From contig NZ_JAFEUS010000002.1 in NCBI RefSeq assembly GCF_027853335.1, positions 1,844,514 through 1,908,513 of the forward strand: a DNA stretch of 64,000 bases. The letters run 5' to 3'. The position numbers and the translations under genes are program-made. The notes under the pieces were generated by a model. The model made no database searches and was not told where the DNA came from. It was given only the letters and a program-made list of their open reading frames with translations. The stretch comes from Leucobacter sp. UCMA 4100 (GTDB lineage Bacteria; Actinomycetota; Actinomycetes; Actinomycetales; Microbacteriaceae). Shown piece by piece: positions 25,946-35,761 of this stretch; the stretch's first letter is position 1, and each line of letters opens with the position of its first letter.

Positions 25946-27463
25946 ATGACTGAACGCAATACGAGGCTACGTATGGTTGCCATGCTTGGCGCGGCTGCCA
26001 TCGGTGTGACCACCCTCATGGGAGCGGGCAGTGCTGCATTTGCCGCGCCTCAGGGGTTTGGCGACATCGACTTTGGCCGTGACGGTTCATTGACGGTTCA
26101 CAAGTACCTGCACCAGGTCAACCCAAAAGAAGGAGACATTAGTCAGGCTCCTGCCGAGGGCGATTACGCTGACCCGGTTTCGGACGTGATCTTCACGGCT
26201 TATCCTCTGTTGAAAGACGGTAAGCAACTGAACCTTAAAGATGCTGCTGAGTGGAACGCGCTGGGCTCTCTGGCCGCTGGCGAGGGTTGTACTGCCCCCG
26301 CTGGTTATGCACTGGGTAGCCCAATCACTCTGCCTGCTACTGATGCCAAAGGAACAGCAACCGTAACGTTGCCCATTGGCGCTTTCCAAGTGTGTGAGAC
26401 GTCTGCACCATCGCAGATCATTGACGCAGCATCACCGTTCATCGTCACGGTTCCTATGCCCCACAAGAACGGCTGGGTCTATGACGTTCACGCCTACCCG
26501 AAGAATGGTGAAGCGACCGTCGAGAAGACGATTGAGCAGCAGCAGGAAACAGGGCTTGGATCAGTCGTAAAATTCCCGGTGACCGCCCCTGTGCCGACCA
26601 CCGGTGATAAGTGGACCGGGTTCGCTCTTCGCGACACTCTTGACGAACGGCTTACCCCAGTTGACGCTGCGAACATGCCGGTAACCGTTAACGGTGAGAA
26701 GCTTGATTCGTCGTACTACACGTTGACTGTTGCTGGCCAGCAGATCACGATGAACTTCACCGAAACGGGCCTTGTCTGGCTGAACGAAGGCCCGAATGCT
26801 CAGGCTGGTAAGAAGATTCAGGTTGTTTTTGCCGGTACCGTTACCAAACTTGGCAATGGAACGATCACGAACCAGGCTGAGCTCTGGCCCAATAACCCTG
26901 GTTTTGACCCAAGCTTGAAGCCGCCGGTCCCTTCAAACGAGGTCGAGACCCACTGGGGCAACTTGCAGGTTCAGAAGCGAGCAGCCGGTACGAGCGGTGA
27001 ACAGGGCAAACTCAACGGAGCGACCTTTGAGGTGTACAACGCGGCTGATCCGTATGCCGCAGATTGCTCGGCTGCTGAAGCCGCTGGTGATCCAGTGACT
27101 GTTGAAGGCAAAACGAGCTTTACCTCAGCTGGCACGGGTGTTATTTCAATCGCTGGTCTTTTTGTGAGCGATAGCGTGAACCCCGTTATTGATGCTCAGC
27201 AACGTTGCTACGTCTTGAAAGAGATTGCAGCACCAGCTGGTTTCGTTCTTCCCGCTGACCCCTTCACCGCGGTGACGGTCAAGGTCGGAGAGACGACTGT
27301 TTCTGACAACGTTGAAATCGTGAACACTCAGCAGGATGTTCCTGAGCTGCCGTTGACCGGTGCAGCAGGCCAGATCTTGCTTATTATCGGTGGCATCGCT
27401 GCGGTGGCGATTGCCATGGGCCTCGTGCTCGTGAATCGTCGCCGTCAATCAGCAGAGGTGTAA
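25946..27463 (+). CDS. LPXTG-anchored major pilin, SpaA/FimA-like, isopeptide-forming
   Basis: 505-aa fimbrial shaft protein. Signal peptide 1-34 (cleavage near AFAA|PQG), pilin motif YPKN at 184-187 with Lys186 as the lysine sortase would join to the next subunit, isopeptide-type beta domains, E-box glutamate 426 in YVLKEIAAPAGF, and a sorting signal LPLTG (468-472) followed by a hydrophobic helix and NRRRQ. The start was moved from 25847 to ATG 25946, which has AAAGGAG at 25931-25937 and the proper signal peptide. The sortase upstream should polymerise it. Confidence 0.95.
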   Translation: MTERNTRLRMVAMLGAAAIGVTTLMGAGSAAFAAPQGFGDIDFGRDGSLTVHKYLHQVNPKEGDISQAPAEGDYADPVSDVIFTAYPLLKDGKQLNLKDAAEWNALGSLAAGEGCTAPAGYALGSPITLPATDAKGTATVTLPIGAFQVCETSAPSQIIDAASPFIVTVPMPHKNGWVYDVHAYPKNGEATVEKTIEQQQETGLGSVVKFPVTAPVPTTGDKWTGFALRDTLDERLTPVDAANMPVTVNGEKLDSSYYTLTVAGQQITMNFTETGLVWLNEGPNAQAGKKIQVVFAGTVTKLGNGTITNQAELWPNNPGFDPSLKPPVPSNEVETHWGNLQVQKRAAGTSGEQGKLNGATFEVYNAADPYAADCSAAEAAGDPVTVEGKTSFTSAGTGVISIAGLFVSDSVNPVIDAQQRCYVLKEIAAPAGFVLPADPFTAVTVKVGETTVSDNVEIVNTQQDVPELPLTGAAGQILLIIGGIAAVAIAMGLVLVNRRRQSAEV

Positions 27464-27473
27464 GCCTGCGTCG

Positions 27474-27505
27474 GGGTGTCTCTATCCCAGAGATAGGGAC
27501 ACCTC
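27474..27505. other. Hairpin between pilin and adhesin genes
   Basis: ggggtgtctctatc pairs imperfectly with gatagggacacct. No T-run, so it may attenuate read-through or stabilise pilin mRNA, making shaft subunit more abundant than the adhesin. Confidence 0.6.
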
Positions 27506-27643
27506 GCAACGCTGATTCATAGCCTAGAGTGCATCCGGGCAACAGCTGCTGGACGGGACTGTCGAAGCAGATACTCAACCGCTTGTATAAGAACGAGAAA
27601 GCGTGTGCGCGTCAAATGATGATGCGCAAAGGGGAGGAATACC

Positions 27644-30600
27644 GTGAAACGTGACAAAGCTATAGATCTGAGGGAGAGGGAAAGAACACGGCTCCCCGGC
27701 AGGCGTCGTCCTTCAACGCTGCTAAAAGGTTTGGGCAAGCGCCTGAGTGCTACCACCATGGTCGTAGCGCTCCTCGGTTCATTGGGCTGGGTGCAAACGT
27801 CACCTGCTCACGCTGAGACCGTGTATGAAATCGTGGGTCAGTGGCATGAAGGCACTCACAACCCGTTACAAAAGGGCGACAAAGTGTCCTCGGTTTGGCG
27901 GTTCAATATCAACGATGATGGACCCGTCCCGTCGAATGACCCCGTCGATAATGTGACCGTTACCTTTACTGCACATGGTGGCGTCTTCCAAGATGTACCA
28001 AAGGCGTGCCTCACGCAAGCCGCCGACACCGCAGTACCCCTCTCTCCTGTCTCTGAGATTACCGACGGCGGTAAGACGCTCGTGTGCAATATCGGCACGA
28101 GGGAACAGGGAAGCGCTGAACTCATGCTAACGGGGCTCCAAGTGACTGGCGAGAGCGGAGACGTCACCTTTGTCGAGGCAGAGATTGGTGGGGTAGAAGC
28201 CCAGCTCCCACCACTTCCTATTCTTAACGTGTTCGCAATGGATATGAAATTTGACGGTGGTAGCGCAAGTACACGGGATGGCGCGCTGCAAGAGGTTTCC
28301 TTTCCCTGGTCGCTTAGGCATTCCCCAGGAGGAGAGCCTGGGCCGGATACTGTCGAGTACACCCTCACGTTTACGAACACTTCTGGGAGCGGCCTTAATG
28401 TCACCCCTACTGATGCTTGTAAAGCCATCACAAACGCTCGGGCAGGACATCCGTTCTCAGACACCGCGCACGTAGCTGAACGTACCGCTCCTTTCCCCGG
28501 AAACTGCTCGTTTACGCGTGTAGGAACCTCGAACAAATTTAAGCTATCAATCTCAGGTATTGATTATGGCAAAGATAAAACACCAACTTATGATTCGGAA
28601 GGCACCGCGCTTCCTAGCGAATGGGATGTCGTTGCCGCTGGTGAGGTTCGCCTTTCATTTACATATGACAAAGCTGGAACCTTAGGATTTGTCGCTTCAG
28701 CACCTACATACATCGGAACAGTCACTGGAACTACCTCAAAAGACATCGGCACGAACAACGAGAACTCTCGGGCTTATACCCGCGGTAGTTGGACAGGTGG
28801 GTGGGTTCTTGGGCAAGTTGGGCTCCCCGGGAGTGTTTGGGTTGATACTTCGCGCGCTGGACCCGGGGATCTTGTTCGCGCATCCGCAGGAGTAGCTGCA
28901 CCGAGCGCTCAAGGAGCAACGAGTGGAGTTTGTAGTGTACTCGACACCAAATATGTTGATTTTGTCGGGGTGCAGACTGGTTATCGGAAAGGCGGGGAAG
29001 TTCTGCCTTACCCCGGTGGGGAAGGCATTAAATACTGGTTTTATGTTGGCAACGGCGTAGGCAATAACGTAAACCCTAAGCATGCTAACTACGACCCGAA
29101 CAGCTTTACGTGCGACACTGGCTGGGGCGGTTCAGATTGGGTGAGTGTTCCGCCTCAAGACTTGAGCTCGGTTAAGGCCGTGAGGATCCACATTCCTTAT
29201 TCAGCGGCAGCCGGAGTTTCTGAGCACGATGCTGCGGGACTGGCGCGGTCATTTGTTGACTCTCGCATTAAACTCAATGCTTCAGCAGGTCAAGATATAT
29301 GGCAATGGACGTCGTATAACATGACAGGAACAGCGTCTTCCGGATGGACAGACCCTCATCGAACGATGCAGCCAAATGACGGTCCTGCTTCAGGAGTAAG
29401 CACACCGGGAACGCGATACCCCTATACAGGTGGTGGACGCGATATTCTTAGGGTCGTTTCAGCTAGGCCGTTCGTTTCTAAAGAGGCAGACCAGTCGGTA
29501 GTGATGCCTGGTGCGACTGTTCAATATACGGTGAAATACCGTGCAGAGAGCACGACCGATATGAAGCTTCCGCTCTACACGCTTACCGATACTCTCCCTG
29601 CGGGCATGGAATATGTGCCGGGAAGTGCGTCGGTCGAACCTAGCTCTGTAAAGGGTAAAAAGGTGACCTGGAACCTCCAGAATGTGTCTAGTAATACCGA
29701 GTACGTCCTCACCTATAAAGCACGTATCGCTGACGATGCAGAACCGGGTTCGAGCTATACGAACGATATTGTTGCCGAGCTAAACGGCCTGACTGCCGCT
29801 GCGGCAGACACTGTTAAAGTTCGTGACGGAGGTTACGTGCAGTTGACGAAAACCTCAGCCGCTCGAAAAGTGGCTCATAACGGTGGCGTCGCAGAAAACT
29901 CGTGGACGGTACGCGTGACCTCGCACGACTCGAAGGCTACCTCCTTCACCGACACCATCGATGTACTGCCTTTTAATGGAGACGGCCGTGGTACCGAGTT
30001 CGCAGGCGCATACGTGCTGAAAGCGCCGGTTCAAGCGGTCAGTGGCGCCAAGGTGTACTACACAACAGACGACCCCAAAACGTTGAACGATGACCCCGAC
30101 CATGCGTCGAACGGTAAGCGCGGCACGGTCACTGGAAACACGGTTCACTGGTCGACAACGTTCACGAAAGAAGCCACTGCGGTACGAGTGATTGGTCCCG
30201 AACTTCGTCCCTCACAACAGCAAGAATTTACTGTTTCCGTGGTCACTGCAGGTGCCGAGCACGACGATCGTTACGTGAATAGAGCTGAAGCTCGTTCAGA
30301 CCGGCATCAGTTGAAGATGCGTACCTCTGACAGCTTTACCATCGGTGCAGCTAACTCGGTCACGATTAAGAAATACGTGCAAAGTGAAAAAGGCGAATGG
30401 CATGATGCAAACGACATCGACGACTATCCGTCGTACCGTACGGGTGACACCGTGCCATACCGTCTTGTGGTGACCAACACGGGTGATGAGACGCTCAAGA
30501 ACCTTGTTGTCGAAGACGACCGTGTTGATCTGGCTGGGCTGAAACCTCTTCCGAACGGGCTTACGCTCGTTGACGGGAAAGCGGTTATCGGTGAACTGCT

Positions 30601-31243
30601 ACCCGGTGAAGATCACCAGGTAACGATCGAGTACTCGGTGGTTCTCGCAAGCGGAACCGAGACTGGCAGCCTTGTGAACACCGCCTGTGTGGTTCCCGAT
30701 CCCGGCGAACCCGAGGAAGGGACGACACCAGCAGAAGAAGACTGTGACCCCGCGGGCATCACGGTACTGCCCTCTTCGCTTTCCTGGAAAAAGGTTGCGG
30801 CCGGAACCTCCGACACTGAATACTTGGCGGGCTCTGAATGGGAACTGACCCCTGTCGACGCTAATGACAAGCCCACCGGTGAATCAATCGCTGTTGCAGA
30901 CTGTATTGCCGACGCAGCGAGCGAGTGCAAGGGACCAGACCGTAACCCGAGTGCCGGTGAGTTCTTGCTCGATCCGCTTGACGACGGCCGATACAGGCTC
31001 GTAGAAACACGTGCTCCTGCTGGGTACCAGTTAGACCCGACGCCTCGATATATTGATGTGCTTGGTGAAACGAGCTTCGAGAAAGCGATTGAAAACAAGC
31101 AGTCAGAGGTGCCTCATCTGCCACTCACCGGTGGCGTAGGAACGCTGGCGATCTTCCTCGGCGCAGGAGGGGCCGGAGCCCTAGCTCTAGCTGCGCTTGC
31201 GGTGCAGCGACGTCGTTCCAGAATGAGCCTCAACGATAGCTAA
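27644..31243 (+). CDS. Large LPXTG-anchored adhesin (probable pilus tip or base protein)
   Basis: 1199-aa surface protein. A long basic N-region leads to a signal peptide ending near AHAETV (about 58). Residues about 60-640 are an unrecognised adhesive region; about 650-740 and 930-1020 are DUF11/isopeptide-type repeats (VMPGATVQYTVKYRAES, GDTVPYRLVVTNTGDETL), and about 1060-1155 a SpaA-type domain with E-box YRLVETRAPAGY. The sorting signal LPLTG is at 1159-1163, followed by helix and RRR. GTG 27644 has GGGGAGG upstream. G+C and codon use are visibly lower than in flanking housekeeping genes, especially 28.4-29.5 kb. It lies third in the sortase-pilin operon. Confidence 0.9.
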   Translation: MKRDKAIDLRERERTRLPGRRRPSTLLKGLGKRLSATTMVVALLGSLGWVQTSPAHAETVYEIVGQWHEGTHNPLQKGDKVSSVWRFNINDDGPVPSNDPVDNVTVTFTAHGGVFQDVPKACLTQAADTAVPLSPVSEITDGGKTLVCNIGTREQGSAELMLTGLQVTGESGDVTFVEAEIGGVEAQLPPLPILNVFAMDMKFDGGSASTRDGALQEVSFPWSLRHSPGGEPGPDTVEYTLTFTNTSGSGLNVTPTDACKAITNARAGHPFSDTAHVAERTAPFPGNCSFTRVGTSNKFKLSISGIDYGKDKTPTYDSEGTALPSEWDVVAAGEVRLSFTYDKAGTLGFVASAPTYIGTVTGTTSKDIGTNNENSRAYTRGSWTGGWVLGQVGLPGSVWVDTSRAGPGDLVRASAGVAAPSAQGATSGVCSVLDTKYVDFVGVQTGYRKGGEVLPYPGGEGIKYWFYVGNGVGNNVNPKHANYDPNSFTCDTGWGGSDWVSVPPQDLSSVKAVRIHIPYSAAAGVSEHDAAGLARSFVDSRIKLNASAGQDIWQWTSYNMTGTASSGWTDPHRTMQPNDGPASGVSTPGTRYPYTGGGRDILRVVSARPFVSKEADQSVVMPGATVQYTVKYRAESTTDMKLPLYTLTDTLPAGMEYVPGSASVEPSSVKGKKVTWNLQNVSSNTEYVLTYKARIADDAEPGSSYTNDIVAELNGLTAAAADTVKVRDGGYVQLTKTSAARKVAHNGGVAENSWTVRVTSHDSKATSFTDTIDVLPFNGDGRGTEFAGAYVLKAPVQAVSGAKVYYTTDDPKTLNDDPDHASNGKRGTVTGNTVHWSTTFTKEATAVRVIGPELRPSQQQEFTVSVVTAGAEHDDRYVNRAEARSDRHQLKMRTSDSFTIGAANSVTIKKYVQSEKGEWHDANDIDDYPSYRTGDTVPYRLVVTNTGDETLKNLVVEDDRVDLAGLKPLPNGLTLVDGKAVIGELLPGEDHQVTIEYSVVLASGTETGSLVNTACVVPDPGEPEEGTTPAEEDCDPAGITVLPSSLSWKKVAAGTSDTEYLAGSEWELTPVDANDKPTGESIAVADCIADAASECKGPDRNPSAGEFLLDPLDDGRYRLVETRAPAGYQLDPTPRYIDVLGETSFEKAIENKQSEVPHLPLTGGVGTLAIFLGAGGAGALALAALAVQRRRSRMSLNDS

Positions 31244-31247
31244 CATT

Positions 31248-31296
31248 CGCTGTATGCGGGGTCTTCACTCATGTTGAGAAGACCCCGCATACAGCG
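31248..31296. other. 19-bp perfect hairpin after adhesin gene
   Basis: 31248-31266 is exactly complementary to 31278-31296 around an 11-nt loop. It lacks a T-run; a strong barrier or mRNA 3'-end stabiliser. It occupies the start of the 308-bp gap before the sigma-factor gene; the rest of that gap shows only AT-rich sequence and the GGGGAGGGGG ribosome-binding site. Confidence 0.85.
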
Positions 31297-31551
31297 GGTC
31301 TGCCACAGGAGCGTTCATGGCTTTTCGTCTTGCGTGTGTACAGAAATAAATGAGCGGCGATATGCCAGCAGGCCTGCACGTCGGTGACAGCTAGACATAC
31401 AACTTAAAACAAACGTCACGATCCGAGCGAAACTTGTGGCTTCTTGCACCGCGATACACGGTCTCTAGATACACACGGCGTCCAGTTGCACGTAGCTAAA
31501 GATAGTTTCGCCGGTTTCGCTTCGGCTCGTGTCAAAGGGGAGGGGGCCTCG

Positions 31552-33351
31552 GTGAATGATAAAAAACTTGCTCAACAGTCTGATGTAGCGCTGGTTGAGC
31601 TGGCTCGTCACGGGTCTGAACGGGCATTTGCAGAGCTATGGAAGAGACATGAGCCTGCCGTAATTATCGCGACACGAAGCTTCACAGGCTTCGACCCCGA
31701 TGATGTTGCACAAGAAACGTTTTTGCGCATTCTCAAACAGATTCAGGCGGGCGGCGGCCCAGAAACGGCGTTTCGCGCGTATGCGATTATGACCGCGAGA
31801 AATGTTGCGACGAACATGGCCCGCACCCGAAGCAGCAGCGAAGTCACCGGTGTCGACGATGAGATTTTTGAGCAAGCAACCGAACCCGTAGAAAACACCG
31901 AGTCACGCCTGATCGACGATATCTTTACGCGTCAGGTTTTTCTTTCGTTGCCGATCAGATGGCAAGAAGTGCTGTGGTACCGGGAAGTTGAAGACCTCCC
32001 GGTTCAACAGTTTTCAACCTACCTTGGAATGAGCCCAAATGCGACCTCAGCGTTATTGAGGAGAGCGAAAGAAGGGTTCAAGCAAGCGTGGATCGCCGCG
32101 AGCCTTGAACCGGTCGAAGGGCTGCCCGGAGAGTGCGAATGGGTCGTTGGGCAGCTGCCGCAGCTCCTCCGAGGGAAAACCACACCGGGCACTCAACGCA
32201 AGATGAAACGACACTTTCAGGCCTGCGAGCGGTGCACCGACTTATCTCACGACTCGAAAAAAGCGCACTCGCAACTCGCAACGATTCTCCTGCCAGGTCT
32301 CTTGGGTGCTGCAGGCGCGACAAAATACCTCGCAGGGGCATACCCTCTAACAGAGGCGACCTACGCCGCAGGAATTACTCAAAGCGCAACTCCTCTGCCT
32401 GCGCACGTACCCACGGACAGTTTGTTGCAGGCAAGCGGAACACTGAGTCGCGCCGCGAACGTGGTTGCTGTTGTTGCCGTTGGTGCCCTCGGCCTGTCCC
32501 TCTTTGCTACGGCATTTGTTCATCCCCTACGGCCTGAAGGCCCAGACCAGAGCCCTCTTGAAGAGGTGCATCAGAACGCCCGTCAGAACAGTGAAGGCCC
32601 CGAAGGTGATTCGCCCGACGGAGAAGAATCAGAGCAGACGTCAGGTGCGTCTAAAACTGAAGAGAGTGGCCAAGACGAGCTCGAGAACCAGGCCGCGGGA
32701 GACGGCGAACTTGGCAGCCAGCCCCCTGAAACCACCGCTGTTCCACCAAACGGAGAAGCTGACGCTTCAGGCACGAATACCAACACCGGCAGCGGCCCGG
32801 CTCGCATCGTTCCTGTGCCCCTATCCGGCTCCCCTCTTGACGGCATCGAGACCGGCATTTACCCGAGACTTTCCGGCCTCGCGACAGCGGGCGCGACGGT
32901 CTACCTCTCCATGAGTAACGAGGCGGGGCAAACCTCGAGCGCCACGGTTTACGCAGACGCACAAGGGCGCTGGGCGTACACGCCGACTGCGCTGATGGGC
33001 CAACTCACGGTCAGGGGCCATCAGGAATATGTGATTGATGGCAAAGGGGTCGTTGACGCCGAAGTCATGGTAGGGACCTATTCGGTAGGCAGAGGCCTTT
33101 CCATTGAGGTTGACGCGATCAGCGCGCAGCAAACCACGATTCGGGTGACTGGACTCGTGGGCAATACGACGAACCAGGCAGTGAATGTGACCTCGACGTC
33201 GATCGGCGCCCTTGCATACCAGCAGCGAGCGACAGCTCCTGGCGAGGTCACAATCACCGTGCCGTACGCACGCGCTGATCTCGGAGACCTGTACTACTGG
33301 CAAGGGGTAAGCGCTGAAGGCCCCCGCAGAGTGTGGTGGCGCATCCTGTAA
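31552..33351 (+). CDS. Sigma factor fused to zinc-finger anti-sigma, transmembrane helix and exported domain
   Basis: 599 aa. Residues 15-90 are sigma-70 region 2 (FDPDDVAQETFLRI is the core-binding helix) and about 125-182 region 4 (VQQFSTYLGMSPNATSALL is the helix-turn-helix). Next comes a zf-HC2 anti-sigma-type motif, Cys195, His221, Cys225, Cys228 (RHFQACERC), a membrane helix 302-323, a Pro/Glu/Ser-rich linker about 328-425, and a C-terminal beta-rich exported domain (Ig-like). This places sigma, putative inhibitor and sensor in one membrane-tethered chain. GTG 31552 has AAAGGGGAGGGGG upstream; the frame is open to 31444. It lies between pilus adhesin genes and presumably controls them; release would need proteolysis, for which no gene is seen. 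Confidence 0.85.
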   Translation: MNDKKLAQQSDVALVELARHGSERAFAELWKRHEPAVIIATRSFTGFDPDDVAQETFLRILKQIQAGGGPETAFRAYAIMTARNVATNMARTRSSSEVTGVDDEIFEQATEPVENTESRLIDDIFTRQVFLSLPIRWQEVLWYREVEDLPVQQFSTYLGMSPNATSALLRRAKEGFKQAWIAASLEPVEGLPGECEWVVGQLPQLLRGKTTPGTQRKMKRHFQACERCTDLSHDSKKAHSQLATILLPGLLGAAGATKYLAGAYPLTEATYAAGITQSATPLPAHVPTDSLLQASGTLSRAANVVAVVAVGALGLSLFATAFVHPLRPEGPDQSPLEEVHQNARQNSEGPEGDSPDGEESEQTSGASKTEESGQDELENQAAGDGELGSQPPETTAVPPNGEADASGTNTNTGSGPARIVPVPLSGSPLDGIETGIYPRLSGLATAGATVYLSMSNEAGQTSSATVYADAQGRWAYTPTALMGQLTVRGHQEYVIDGKGVVDAEVMVGTYSVGRGLSIEVDAISAQQTTIRVTGLVGNTTNQAVNVTSTSIGALAYQQRATAPGEVTITVPYARADLGDLYYWQGVSAEGPRRVWWRIL

Positions 33352-33360
33352 CCAGTCACT

Positions 33361-33398
33361 CCCAACACTCCCCAACACCACCCCAACGTTTTCCCAAC
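33361..33398. promoter_or_regulatory. Four CCCAAC direct repeats at helical spacing
   Basis: CCCAAC begins at 33361, 33371, 33382 and 33393, that is spacings of 10, 11 and 11 bp, in the 199-bp gap before the vWA adhesin gene. Such phasing is typical of cooperative activator binding on one DNA face. Confidence 0.5.
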
Positions 33399-33550
33399 GC
33401 AAAGCCCCGTCATATGACCGGTGTGCTGGCGTTCGTAGGCCTTTAGATTTGCTTGCAGGGGAGGGCTCTCTGTCACGTTTCGCATCGTGGCATGAAGCCC
33501 TTGCGGCCAATCGCTATCGGTTGGTTCGCGAACAGTAGGGGAGGGAACGC

Positions 33551-35692
33551 GTGAGCGATCGTAGAATTGCCGAGGTGCGGCAGGCGAAGCATGCGACGAA
33601 GCAGCCGCGCCTGATGCGCGGCTTCGCAGCGATAACCGCTGTGCTGCTCTTTGGCGCGCTAGGGCAGAGCGCTGCGTTAGCGCTCGAAGGGAGTGAGTCC
33701 GAGGGTGAACAGCAATGGGTAGAGACCTCAACTGCAGAGCAGACTTCACCCGAAGAAGACGCTGGCGAGGCCGACGCTCCAGGCAACGTTGATGTTGGTG
33801 GTGAACCTGGGGCCGGGGTCGGTGCTGAACCCGATGAGATGAACGACCCGGGTGAGCCTGCCTCTGAACCAGAAGCCGAAGAACCTGCTCAGCAGGCGAT
33901 TCGACCCTTTGCCGTTCCCCCAGCCAGCGGCAATACCGCGGTGATTACCGTCAAGGTCAGCGGTGACCGGCAGGGTAACGGCCGCAGCGGAGTGGCCGGT
34001 GTGGCGTTGCGCCTGAACACCGGAGGCAACGCTTCATCGCTCACCCCCGTGGCTGAGCCCTGGGCCACATGTGTTTCAGATGCGCAGGGCGATTGCTCGT
34101 TTGTTGTTCCAGAGACCCAGCCTCAGCTCAGGAGCTGCATCAAGTGGGGCTTCTTGGGATTGACCTGTAAACAGTGGCGTGTAGACCAGGCTCAGGGCGT
34201 GAATTATGACAAACGCTTTTGGGTTGCAGCTGAAGCTGCACCTGAAGACTGGTATGTGAACCCAGCTCTTGAGACTGGGAGTGGCAACGGTGTCAGCTCT
34301 CATTATGTCTTTCAAACAGGTAAGCAATTGAGAAAAGGCAACACCTACGCCTCTGGCAACACGTTTATGGGCGATGACTCGGGAGGGTCTTGGGCTGTCT
34401 CACGCTCGAACCCTCGGTTGCAGCCCACCTGCCAGGCAACCCTTAATGTTGCGCTGGTGCTTGACCTCTCAGGATCAATGGGCGACAACAAAAGTCAAGG
34501 CCTCAACACCTTGAAAGCCTCTGCGAATCGTATGGTCCAGGCGCTTAAAGGAACGGGTTCATCGGTTGCGATCTTTACGTATTCCGATACAGCACCCGCA
34601 TCGAACAATGCAGACCTAGCGCTTACGAAGATTGATCAGGGTCAAAACTTCCAGACCATCACCAACAAGATCAACTCGTATACCGCTGACGGTGGTACAA
34701 ACTGGGACGCCGGTATTTATCGTGCTGCTGAGAGCGCCACAACATTTGATCTTGCGATCATGGTGACCGATGGCATGCCTACGTTTTACGGTGGTGGCAA
34801 CAACAGCGGTAGCGGCAGTACCACGTACTTTATTGATGTTGAACGAGCCATTTTCGCAGCTAATGCGCTGAAAGCTCAGGGAACCCGTGTGGTTGCGATT
34901 GGCGCGGGCAGCGGCGCGAAGGGCAGCGCCGGTAATCTGCGCGCAGTTTCTGGGGTCAATTCCTATGCGGCCGGATCAAATTTTAACGATGCCGATTACT
35001 TCCAGTCTGACTGGCAGGAGCTCGCCGCTCAGCTCGAAGGGCTTGCCCTTGGCGCCACCTGCCAAGCGAACGTCGAGATCACCAAGCTCACCAAGGCGTA
35101 TGGTGCGGCAGAAGCGAGCAATGGTGGATCAGGCTGGTCGTTTGCTGCGGCAGCGAACGGAGCCGTACTGAAAACACAAGCGCAGCAGAACACGAATGCT
35201 GAGGGCAAGGTTTCGTATGCGCTCGAGTTTGACTCACCGAATGCCGTCGGTGCAGAGGTCTCGGTTCATGAAGAGATGAATGCTACGCAGGTTTCACAGG
35301 GATGGAAGCTCGCGGGTCTCAGCTGCTCGATTAACGACGAACCCACGAACCCGCAGAGCCTTGACGAAGCCAGGCTTTTGGTTGGCCCCGGTGACACCGT
35401 GAAGTGCACGTTCATCAACGAGCAGACGCTGGCATCGAGCATCCTGCTTGAAAAGAAGGCTTGGACAGCGGCTGATCACAAAACCGAGATCGCTGCCGGC
35501 ACGAACGTCGCCTCGGGCACCACGGTGCACTGGAGTTACCGTGTGACGAACACCGGGCAAACCACGCTTCGAGACGTTCGAGTCGAAGACGACCAGCTGG
35601 CATTTGCGGCGGTCGTATGCCCTGAAACCACGTTGGCCCCGGGAGCTTCCACAACGTGCCTCGCCTCAGGCCTGGTAACTGCGCTGCCCTGA
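33551..35692 (+). CDS. vWA-domain adhesin without wall anchor (probably truncated)
   Basis: 713 aa. Signal peptide about 22-45 (AITAVLLFGALGQSAALAL), acidic Pro/Glu linker to about 118, a beta domain, then a von Willebrand A domain about 298-495 with MIDAS DLSGS (305-309), as in pilus-tip proteins RrgA and SpaC. After a collagen-like/SpaA region the last 65 residues begin a DUF11 repeat (THWSYRVTNTGQTTLRDVRV) that stops in mid-domain at GLVTALP. There is no LPXTG, helix or basic tail, and no continuing frame follows. GTG 33551 has GGGGAGGGA upstream. Either secreted, held by partner proteins, or truncated by deletion at the junction with the SipW cluster. Confidence 0.85.
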   Translation: MSDRRIAEVRQAKHATKQPRLMRGFAAITAVLLFGALGQSAALALEGSESEGEQQWVETSTAEQTSPEEDAGEADAPGNVDVGGEPGAGVGAEPDEMNDPGEPASEPEAEEPAQQAIRPFAVPPASGNTAVITVKVSGDRQGNGRSGVAGVALRLNTGGNASSLTPVAEPWATCVSDAQGDCSFVVPETQPQLRSCIKWGFLGLTCKQWRVDQAQGVNYDKRFWVAAEAAPEDWYVNPALETGSGNGVSSHYVFQTGKQLRKGNTYASGNTFMGDDSGGSWAVSRSNPRLQPTCQATLNVALVLDLSGSMGDNKSQGLNTLKASANRMVQALKGTGSSVAIFTYSDTAPASNNADLALTKIDQGQNFQTITNKINSYTADGGTNWDAGIYRAAESATTFDLAIMVTDGMPTFYGGGNNSGSGSTTYFIDVERAIFAANALKAQGTRVVAIGAGSGAKGSAGNLRAVSGVNSYAAGSNFNDADYFQSDWQELAAQLEGLALGATCQANVEITKLTKAYGAAEASNGGSGWSFAAAANGAVLKTQAQQNTNAEGKVSYALEFDSPNAVGAEVSVHEEMNATQVSQGWKLAGLSCSINDEPTNPQSLDEARLLVGPGDTVKCTFINEQTLASSILLEKKAWTAADHKTEIAAGTNVASGTTVHWSYRVTNTGQTTLRDVRVEDDQLAFAAVVCPETTLAPGASTTCLASGLVTALP

Positions 35693-35761
35693 TGCGGCAT
35701 GTGCATTCAAGAACCACCACAAATCACTCCAACCTCACAGAACGAAAGACCAGGAGAAATC

